Below are positions 8,661 to 16,884 of a stretch of 22,487 nucleotides of DNA, in pieces (positions within the stretch are counted from its first letter, which is position 1; each line of letters begins with the position of its first letter). Source of the stretch: Phellopilus nigrolimitatus (taxonomy: Eukaryota; Basidiomycota; Agaricomycetes; Hymenochaetales; Hymenochaetaceae). The position numbers were made by a program, and so were the translations under genes. The stretch lies in NCBI GenBank assembly GCA_021029095.1, contig JAJOHG010000401.1, positions 1-22,487 on the forward strand. The letters are read 5' to 3'. Under the pieces are notes generated by a model. It was given only the letters and a program-made list of their open reading frames with translations, made no database searches and was not told the DNA's origin.

Positions 8661-10397
8661 CTAGAAGACAGCGGTTGCACTCTCCTTGACGGAGACAATC
8701 ACATCTTCCCCACGAACAGAAGGCGTGCCGAAATTCTCTTCCGTCCACGCCCCCTCAGCACCCACACCGTCCAAGCCCTTGACGCCCTCCTCAAGGCCAG
8801 AAACAACCTCGATGTCGTACTTCTCCATCCACGTCCTTAGCACAAGGTCGAAAATAAGAATCCGCGCGAGTTTCTCGCCTGGGCACGCGTGGATGCCGAG
8901 TCCAAACTGCACGAACTCGGCGCGCTGGAACCAGCCCACGTATACACCAGGATCTGCGAGGAAGCGCTCTGGGTCCCAGCAACCCGCGCCGGCAAACACG
9001 CCGCCGCCGGACACGTCCGTGCGCTGCGTCGCAAGCGGCGAGGCCGCGACGAGCGTGCGCGCGGGCACGGCGTGCCCCGCGACCTCCGTCGCGCCGCGCG
9101 TCATACGCATAACGCTCGTGTTCGTGTACAGACGGCCCGTCTCGCGGAAGCACGCGTCGAGGAACGGCCGCCGCGCGTCGGGCGGCAGGAGCGCCTCCGT
9201 ACGGATGCGCGCGAGCGCGCCCGGCGTGCGCCGCGCGTGCAGGAAGAGCCACGGGATCGTCATCGCGGCGTTCGCGTGCCCGCCGAAGACGAGGCTCATG
9301 ATGTGCCGGCCGTAGCACTGTGCGAACGTGTCTCCCGCCTGCGAGACGAGAAAATAGAAGTAGTCGTTGCGGTCCTTGTGCTTTTCCGGGTTGTCTAAGA
9401 TGTCGCGGAGCTCAAGGCTGATAAGTGCGTCAAAGCGGTCGCAGGTGGAGAAGAGTGCCTTTCCTGGCTTCGATACTCCCCAGAGGCTCCTAGGGAGAAC
9501 GCGTAGAATGGGATGCTGCAGGTCACGCTCGAATTGAGCCATCATCGGGACCAGCTCCTCGCCGTATTTCCGATAAAACTCAGGACCGTTCAGGATCACG
9601 AGCATGTATGCGATAACAAGGTACGAAAAGCTCTGAAACAGGGGAACTGTTCCCTGGTTTGTCCATTTCTCGAAGAATTCGTCCGTGAGCTTGGAACACT
9701 CGACTTTGTAGCCATCCAAGTGCTCCTGTTTCATTAAAGCTATTTTGACGAGTTTCATGCTTAACGGTGTCCATCCAGGAACATCGAAGACTAAAGATTT
9801 GGTTAGCTTGTGAAAAGACATAAATACTGAAAGACATGAAAGAAATCATCTCAATAATGCTTGTAGCTTGCTTGTGATCAGCGGCTTGTCAAGATTACGT
9901 CTGCACTGCTAGCTTGAAATTTTCACATCGAATAAAACATTACCCTGAATTGATTGACCTTCTATGCTCTAATTAAGCATAAATAAAGAGGAGAAAAGGG
10001 GACACTGAGATATTATGACAAAAAAAAAAAACTCACGGTAGTCGATGGTAGGACCGAGAGCCCACTTGATTTGTTCGAAGAAACTGAGTTTATCCTCCGC
10101 CGCACGCATGACAGCCTTGTTCCCCTCCGCGCCCAGCACAAATACTATCTTAGCCGCGAACAGATCGACGCAGAACACATCGCCGAGCTGCTTGCGCGTC
10201 TTGTGCAGAAACTCGACCGGGTCCTTGCCGTACTCAACGGGTACGCGCAGGCGCGCGGCGAGCGACTCCTCGCCGGCGTACGGGATGGTCGGCGAGATAC
10301 GCGTGGTGAACTTGTGCACCGCGTATGCGATGCCTGCGACGACAAGGGCCGGCACGACGAGCGCGGTCGCAGGCACTTTGAGAAAGATAGCGTCCAT
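8661..10397 (-). CDS. Cytochrome P450 of the CYP7/CYP8/CYP51-like (group IV) type, two exons
   Basis: Heme-thiolate enzyme of 508 residues. Exon 1 is 10397-10037, exon 2 is 9826-8661; the 210-nt intron has a GTGAGT donor next to an A/T homopolymer and a TTTCAG acceptor. An N-terminal hydrophobic segment (about residues 10-28) anchors it in the ER. Visible motifs are ExxR as ETGR (349-352), PERF (406-409) and the heme loop FGLGIHACPGEKLA with Cys435. The I-helix reads FGGHANAAMT (301-310) and lacks the usual acid-Thr pair, resembling CYP7/CYP8-type enzymes instead. The C-terminal part is very GC-rich (about 8960-9300) compared with exon 1 and its neighbours. Substrate unknown; a sterol, lipid peroxide or similar hydrophobic compound would fit the clan but is inference. 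Its 3' end is duplicated at 2861-3100. Confidence 0.92.
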
Positions 10398-11038
10398 GGC
10401 TTCTGCAGCAAGTCATCAGCGACTATCGCAATGAATATCATAACCAAAAAAAAAAAAAAAAACCTGCTTGAAGGTGTACAGCAGAATTATCCGGCGTCGA
10501 CGCGGACTTGCTACCCAGATAATACGGCAGTGTGTACCGAGTGTAAACAAGGCTATAGTAAACCGATCTTGCTCGTTAAGCCCCGAATAGATATTTATCG
10601 CAGAGGACAACTCCTAGAAATTCTGCGAGCGCCTTTGCTCTAACGATTTTGTTGAGAATTTGAGAACATGAGGGACAAGTCCTCGTTCTTCCCACACACC
10701 ACAGAAAAAGGGTTGCCTGGGAACGCGGTTAAGCGAGAGGACCCGTCAGAAAAAACATGAACTAGCAGAGACGGATCACGCGTGTCGATCCCGATCAATC
10801 AATGATTCAATCAGAATGGCAGAAATTTTAACTTTATATCATCATCCATTACTAAAAATCGATATCGGCATTCGTTCAACGAACATATTTTAGGATGGTG
10901 CTAAAAGACAGACAAACGCGCAGTAATACGCTATGGATACAACGTCACAGCCAAAGAAAAGGATAAAATAAATGTTCCTCGAAAATCGTACACGCACGCC
11001 TATGTGCTGAGTGAGAGAAGTCACAGGTCGCAGGCATC
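10398..11038. other. Intergenic, no gene seen
   Basis: Upstream region of the two-exon P450 and 3' flank of the secreted-protein gene, both on the minus strand. It contains a poly-A run of about 17 bases at 10446-10462. I see no open frame with family resemblance and no RNA gene. Confidence 0.5.
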
Positions 11039-12782
11039 TCACGAAACCGTCGCCGTGAGCAGCTCGGAAACGTCAGCGGAATTGAAGAGCTGTGACGCCG
11101 ATGACGATGCTCCGACCTGATTCACTGCGCCCGTCGCGGCAGACGATGTCACGGCTCCTGTACTTGTCGCGAGATTGGCGCCGCCGCCCGTAGCTGTGCC
11201 GAACGCGCCGGACGCACCGGCGGCCGACGAGGATAGAGCACCACCGCCGGAGTTTCCCCCAGAAGCACCGCCGCCAGCGTTTCCACCAGCAGTACCACCG
11301 CCGGCGTTTCCACCAGCAGTACCACCACCGGCATTTCCACCAGCGGTACCATTGCCAGCGTTTCCACCAGCGGTACCACCGCCGGTGCTTCCTCCAGGAG
11401 TGCCAGCGCCAGCGCCTCCCGAGTTGCCCGCGGCCGTCCCACTCGGCACCGCCGCAGAGGACGCGCCTGTTGCAGCGCCCGTCGCGTTCTGACCGCCCGA
11501 GCCTGCCGCGGGTGAGCTGGGAGCTGCGTTACCCGAGCTGACGGTAACAGTGACAGTAACTGTCTGAGCGCCAGCGGCGCCAGACGCAGCGCCTGTAGCA
11601 CCGCCGGCGCCCGTCGCTGCCTGGGCCCCAGTGGAAGCATTGGCGCCGGTGCCGGACGCGCCCGTTGCGAGTGGGTTGGCCGCGGATGAGATTGTGGAGC
11701 CAGCGCCAGTCGAGGAAGAAGCGGATGCAGATGCGGATGCGGTGTTGAGAGCGGCGGTGAGCTCGACGGACGTCGTCTGCACATTTCCGATGGCGCTCTG
11801 GCGTTTATGGCGGACGTTGGACGCTGCTGAGCCTGGTGTGGACGATGCGGAGGCCGAGCCTGCGGGAAGAGACGCAGACGCGCTGCCGCCGACCGCGCTG
11901 CTCGAGGCAGGAGTGCCGGCCACCGATCCAGAACCTCCTCCATCACCCCCGCCGTTCCCACTACCATCGCCGCTATCACCTCCACTGCCATCTCCACTAC
12001 CAGAGCCAGTACCAGAGCCAGTACCAGAGCTACTGCCTGAGCCACTGCCTGAGCCACTGCCACCTGAGCCACTGCCTGAGCCACTGCCACCTGAGCCACT
12101 ACCAGCGCCAGATCCGGTAGGTTCGGCACCTGCAGCAGACGACGAAGCAGCAGTAGGGTTCCCAGCCGCACTCGAGGCAGCAGAAGGGGCACCAACAGAT
12201 GACGAAGCAGCGGCGGGGTCCGTAGCCGCACTACTCGAGGCGGCGGCCGGGACAGCAGCAGTTGAGCTTCCAGCAGCACCACCTGCGGCCGACGACGACG
12301 AGTTTCCTGAGGAGGTGCCGTTACCACTTCCCCCTCCACCTCCAGTCAGGCCTCCAGTAGCGCCGGTCGCAGCAATGCGCGCGACCGCGTCAGCCTGTGT
12401 GTCGCACGTGACGGAAGTTCCTTTGGAGTTGACGAGCGGAAGCGCAGCGCACTGCGTGCCGCCGGAGCAGGCTGTAAGCGACCATTTTCCGCCGGTGCAC
12501 TGGGCGAATTGCCCGTTGACGCAGCCCTGAGCATTGTCTAGACAAGACAAGCCAGATTAGTCATGCTTGAGCACAAGGAGGAATGAAAAGGCTAGACGTA
12601 CTGGTACAAGAGTCGCTGGCAGTGGCGGTCGCGAACTGGGAGTTCAGCTGCTGGGCATCCTTTCCATTCTGGAGGAGATCGGAAGCCGCAAGGAGAGTAT
12701 TCGGGGCTACAGGAGCGGCTAGAGAAGGCGCCAGGAGCCCAATTGAAACAAAAGCAGAGAGAACTCTGCGTGTCGAGAACAT
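11039..12782 (-). CDS. Secreted Ser/Gly/Ala-rich protein with a six-cysteine, CBM19-like N-terminal domain
   Basis: Two exons (12782-12602 and 12537-11039) encode 559 residues. The only ATG in this frame is at 12782. It starts a clear signal peptide (MFSTRRVLSAFVSIGLLAPSLA). A small domain follows at about residues 57-110 with cysteines at 59, 66, 74, 84, 90 and 105 (GCVNGQFAQC, WSLTACSGGTQC). It resembles CBM19-type chitin-binding modules found in many mushroom secreted proteins; the assignment is tentative. The remaining ~450 residues are low-complexity Ser/Gly/Ala/Thr, likely heavily O-glycosylated, with two internal repeat blocks. A Lys-Arg at 305-306 (RHKRQ) is a possible Kex2 cleavage site. 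The C-terminus is not hydrophobic, so no GPI anchor is expected. It probably works in or on the cell wall. Confidence 0.82.
11262..11395. repeat. 30-bp coding minisatellite (GGTAGGNAGG units)
   Basis: About four and a half tandem units of 30 bp encode the ten-residue period GGNAGGGTAG within the secreted protein. Units differ by a few bases. The array preserves the reading frame because the unit is a multiple of three, so copy-number changes would alter only linker length. Confidence 0.85.
11935..12110. repeat. Imperfect Gly-Ser coding repeat
   Basis: Runs of CCACTGCCTGAG and CCACTGCCACCTGAG-type units encode GSGSGGSGSG-like sequence, grading into GDGSGG units. The array is in frame and lies in the linker after the cysteine domain. 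Confidence 0.8.
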
Positions 12783-12980
12783 GATTCGTAGAGAAATGAT
12801 GCGATGTTTCAATTCTGAAGACTAAGTGTGTTCGTCGAAAGAGCTCAAAAAATGCGAAGAAGTGAGCGAGAAATGAGCGCCTGGCTCGAAATCTAAGAGA
12901 GAAAGTGAAGGTGAAAGGGGAGTGAGCGACCTGGGAGAGCTGAGAAAGGACCGAGTACGCACCACTTGCACACCCCGCAG

Positions 12981-12991
12981 TCTTTTATATG
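12981..12991 (-). promoter_or_regulatory. TATA-like element of the secreted-protein gene
   Basis: The minus strand reads CATATAAAAGA about 200 nt upstream of the ATG at 12782. It is followed downstream by a long pyrimidine-rich stretch (12890-12960 on the minus strand), as in many strongly expressed fungal promoters. A single good match in the expected place. Confidence 0.5.
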
Positions 12992-13740
12992 CATCACGCA
13001 TCGTGATTGTGGAAACGGGGACAACGTTGACAAAAGAGGTAGACAATAGTTTGGCAACGAAGGCCAATGTCACATGCATTCCTCGCAGTTTTAGGGCGCC
13101 CTTATTCTTTCTTCTGCGCAGTTCATCTTTCTCTGTATGATAGCCGAAAGTTCGCTGCAGTTTTGTATGTGCATGGTGTCCTTCGGGTAAGTTTCAAGCC
13201 GATTGTTTGAGGGATACTGGAAGATGATAGAGAACAAAGCAGTAAGGTTGCCGAATACGGACATGGACTACCAGATGTGGCTTAAATATGGCGTGACTGG
13301 TGGCGTCAACAATTAGTGAACAAGGCCAATTTTCTAAGTTGATCTCTTTCATGGACTCTTGGAAATATGGCCCAGGCACTAAGCCCCACTGATGTCTTTC
13401 ATAAATACTTCGGATGAAGAAAGCGATGAAACTCAGATAGTATTCGATTTGCTAATATGCTACTTCTACTAGCACTGCGGCCGCCCCAAGGCCCACTGGC
13501 CCACTGTTAACTTGAACAAACTTCGAGACCAATCTCCTCGATGATTGGATACGGACTCGGCTTTGTTCTAACCGCTGCTGGCACACATCTAGCACTCAGA
13601 AAGTTACTATTCCGATTTCTATCGGCGAACTTTGTTTGACTTTGATGCTTCTCGAGCCTCGAGGCGGCACGCTATACCTAAATAAACGGCGTTTAAAAGG
13701 TGCTGTTTGGACCATCAATGAAGATGCCTTGCGACCCTCG
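12992..13740. other. Divergent intergenic region
   Basis: This lies between the divergent secreted-protein and alpha/beta hydrolase genes, so it should hold both promoters. An A/T-rich TATA-like segment (CTAAATAAACG, 13678-13688) lies about 55 nt upstream of the hydrolase start I prefer. Short open frames here have no family resemblance. Confidence 0.45.
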
Positions 13741-15246
13741 ATGTCAATGCTCTCTTCCTCAATGTCTCCAATCTTGAAGCTTCAAGCCGCATTTGTAGCG
13801 CTCGACCCTGATGACGCCTACCCTTTGCACATCACGGCGAAACGGTACACTTTGCCCGCACTCGAAGCGCCGGAAGATGTCCCAGGCGCGCTCACCCTCA
13901 TCCTCCTGCATTCCACTGGATTTCATAAGGAGATCTGGGAGCCAACGCTGCAAGAATTGTTTTCTTTCCTAACCTTGAGATCAGGGACACCTGGCGCGCT
14001 GGTCCGCGAAGCGTGGTCTATTGAATGCCCAAATCATGGCGAGTCCGCAGTGCTGAACGAGACTGCACTGCTGCTTCCGGATAATCACAACAATTGTGAG
14101 TTTCTTCCACCGCCTCAGGATTGAGAATGTTCTTGACACTTTAGATATTAAGTCACTTGCGAGAAGTACGCGACAGCGGTCCATCGCTTTCTCCTCGCTG
14201 GCCCGTCTCAGGGAGCCAAAGTTGATTTCAAGAGTCGAAATTTGGTGGGGATCGGACACTCACTGGGCGGTGTAGCTATGTAAGTGCACGCAAAATCCAA
14301 GAATGAAAGCAGCTCATTTATTGATGACCATTTTTTGAAGGACTATTCTGCAGCAGCTTTCTCCCAAAATCCCATTCCAAACGGTGATACTCGTGGAACC
14401 CATGTTGAGCCCCAAAGGATCCGCGTGCCTGCAAAACCTTCGCGTTGATCTCGTTCGCAGTGCATACGAGAGACGCGATGTATGGTCGAACAGACAACAA
14501 GCACTTGAGGCGCTGAAGCAGCGTGGACGAACGCGGAAATGGGATCCGAGAGTGCTAGACGTCTTCGTTGTAAGCGGCAGCTCAGACATAGTAGTTTGGC
14601 TTTACGCTTGCGCTTGATATTGATCTTGATTAATTTGTTAGACTTACGCGCTGAGGACACATCCCGGCGCCCGATTTACAGACACACCGTACAATGGCGT
14701 GAATCTCTGCTGCTCGCGCGACGAGGAGGCGGTGTGTTTATTTCTTTAACGAATAGAACAGCGAGAAGTGCTGACTAGCGTTTTCTTGGATTGAAGGCGA
14801 TGTACAGGGATGTGGATGGACCCACGAAACCAGTCCTCGATTTGAATGAAGCATGCCAGCGCCTTCCAATTCACGTCATTTTTGGAGATGATGTCGATTA
14901 TATGTATGTTTTATCTACCGCGCCGCGAGGAAATTGTCCCGCTTAGTGGGTACACAGCTGACCCTATTTTGCCTTTTCTAAAAGCCCGCGCGAGGTGCAA
15001 GACGCACTCGTCGACCCGGCATCTCCAAGGCGCTTTGCGTCAGTCTCTCGCATTGGAAATTCGGGGCATCTTGTTCGTCTTTTACTTCGCTATAAAAGGC
15101 ATCAACGATTACTCTGATTTATTTCATAGGTACCGCACCAGGCGCCTGCTGCGCTCGCAAAGGCATTCGTAGACATTTTGGGAGGCCGGGATTCTGAGAG
15201 TAACACGAAAAAATCTGGATGGCCTAGCAAAATTGCCAAACTGTGA
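13741..15246 (+). CDS. Alpha/beta hydrolase with a C-terminal peroxisomal-type AKL signal (seven exons)
   Basis: Serine hydrolase of the alpha/beta fold, substrate unknown. The spliced model is 13741-14095, 14153-14279, 14341-14569, 14642-14731, 14797-14903, 14985-15072, 15130-15246. All junctions are GT..AG, the frame is continuous and the product is 370 residues. Landmarks are the LILLHSTGFHKEIW oxyanion-side loop (about 54-65), the nucleophile elbow GIGHSLGG with Ser155, an acid candidate in FGDDVDY (about 296-302) and the catalytic His in GNSGHL (His331). The protein ends KIAKL; AKL fits the PTS1 consensus for import into peroxisomes. The start is uncertain: an in-frame ATG at 13645 exists, but the 32 extra codons look non-conserved and cover a TATA-like box, so I chose 13741 (13747 and 13762 are also possible). 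It is divergent from the secreted-protein gene and converges with the serine racemase gene, stops 134 nt apart. Confidence 0.87.
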
Positions 15247-15380
15247 AGATTTTCTACTCCCAGCTGTAGCGCATCGGAAGGATCAAATACAGCGAAGATA
15301 AAAAAATCAGTAATTTCTACAGTCTGCTCTCAAAAATATGCGTCATTAGTACATTTAATCGCTTGGTACACCTACACCGT

Positions 15381-16628
15381 TTACGATACATTCGCGAATA
15401 ATGAAGACAGGGCCGTCAAGTCGACATTCCCTCCACTGAAAACCATACCGATATTTAGTTCATTCTTATTTCCCTCTCTCTTCTGGACCAAGTCATGCAA
15501 ACTTTCCCTAAACTCCCGTGAGTACAAGACGACTGCGAGAGTGACTGCGGAGCTCGGCTCGATGACGAGCTTCATACGCTCGTATACAAGCTTCATTGCC
15601 CGACTGACAAGACATGACCGTCAGACGGAAGCCATATGATATTTGAAGCACTTTAAAAATAAGACTTGCATGATTTGATCTTCTGACACCGTGTGAATCG
15701 CATCCACATGTTTCAGAATCAGCGGATAGGTGATCTGTCCTAAGGATGTCCGCAATCCGTCGGCGATAGTTTTTGGGTCAACAGAAGGGACGAAGGTTTT
15801 TGAAGTTAACGACTGGTATGCATCATTCGCGGCTTCCGGCTCCGCACCGATGACCCAGATGCCGGGGTCGATACCCTTTGCTGCGACTGCGCATCCGGAG
15901 AGCATGCCGCCACCGCCAACGGGTGTGATCAGGACATCCAGAGGGCGGCCTTTTTCTTTCGCCTGCTCGACCATCTCCAGCACGAGTGTGCCCTGCCCCG
16001 CAATGATGCGCACGTCGTCGTACGGTGGGATCAGCTCGATCTTCTTCCCCTCGCGCCGGTAATTGTTTATAATTTCGTTTGTACCGTCTTCGCGTGCTTG
16101 GAGCGTAGGCACGCACTCGGTCACCGTGGCGCCGTAGCCGCGCACAGCGTCTTTTTTGACTGAGGCAGAGTTGGACGGCATGACGACTTGACAGGATACC
16201 CCGAGCGCGCGGGAGGCATATGCGAGCGCTTGAGCATGGTTGCCAGATGAGTGCGTGATAACTGTGAGATCTGGATTACCTCCATCAGATTCTTGCGATC
16301 CGGTCAGCGAGAGTATAGCGTTTGTGGCTCCTCGTATTTTGAAGGCTATAAACTCGGCGAACTTTAACAATGCACAGACCCCACGATCTAAGCGCCGCAA
16401 ACCTCCAACTTTTTGTAAGTTCTCACACTTCATGAGCAGGTTCAGACGTATTCCTGTATGCGAAGCCATGCCATCCAACGTGCTACACGTCGTGAGCGGG
16501 GTGCGATGAACATACGGTCTGAAGAAAGGAAGAAAAATCAGAGCATGAAGCAAGCCGAAGAATATCTAAACCTATCTGATTCTCTTTGCAGCAGATTGAA
16601 TATCTACCAGATTAACTTCCTGTGTCAT
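15381..16628 (-). CDS. Serine racemase / L-serine-L-threonine dehydratase, with two abnormal splice sites
   Basis: Fold-type II PLP enzyme that interconverts L- and D-serine and can deaminate serine. Homology-guided exons are 16628-16576, 16518-16403, 16345-15666 and 15599-15381, giving 355 residues, the usual length. Catalytic features are present: PLP lysine in FKIRGA (Lys59), racemase-type HSSGNHAQ with Ser90, the phosphate loop VGGGG (about 199-203), the divalent-metal trio Glu225/Ala229/Asp231 and C-terminal SGGN. The Ser in SSGNH favours serine racemase over biosynthetic threonine deaminase. Two junctions are not canonical. Intron 1 begins AT instead of GT (16575-16574), and intron 3 ends GG; the nearest AG adds four bases and shifts the frame. 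The gene may therefore be a damaged allele or pseudogene. The A/T-rich TATAGTATATAG lies only about 15-25 nt upstream of the ATG. Confidence 0.8.
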
Positions 16629-16790
16629 ACTTGACAGGACACTATATACTATACAAACTCGACGAGGAAGAGCAACGCAGAGTTTGTTATCTAAGCGATG
16701 CTCTTTGATAAGAGGAAGCGTGTCAATCAACAACGCGTTTTGTTATCGTGCTTGGTAGACGCGTTTCATTGTAACTGAAAGCATACCTGA

Positions 16791-16814
16791 CAACAACAAC
16801 AGCAACAACAACAA
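16791..16814. repeat. (CAA)n trinucleotide microsatellite
   Basis: Eight CAA-type triplets with one CAG interruption lie in the gap between the serine racemase start and the Urb1 stop. They are non-coding here. The short gap (about 256 nt) otherwise contains only the 3' flank of Urb1 and the upstream region of the racemase gene. Confidence 0.9.
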
Positions 16815-16884
16815 AAGTAGATATAATAATAAAAAGGAGCATACTGCACAATGCGTAAGAACAAAATGGACAGTAGGATGCTTA

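Noticed and set aside
8686..9398. Open frames of 169-209 codons opposite or out of frame with the two-exon P450
   Set aside because: Shadows of the very GC-rich 3' exon. The P450 frame carries all conserved motifs.
3512..10397. A secondary-metabolite gene cluster built on the two P450s
   Set aside because: No backbone enzyme, transporter or pathway regulator is visible. The two P450s are of different types and separated by decayed DNA, and one was part of a duplicated F-box/P450 pair.
11149..12530. Long open frames antisense to, and in another frame of, the secreted-protein gene (up to about 396 and 299 codons)
   Set aside because: They arise from the GC-rich Ser/Gly/Ala repeats, which leave few stops in any frame. 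Their products are Pro/Ala/Arg-rich without domains, whereas the chosen frame has a signal peptide, a cysteine domain and a proper intron.
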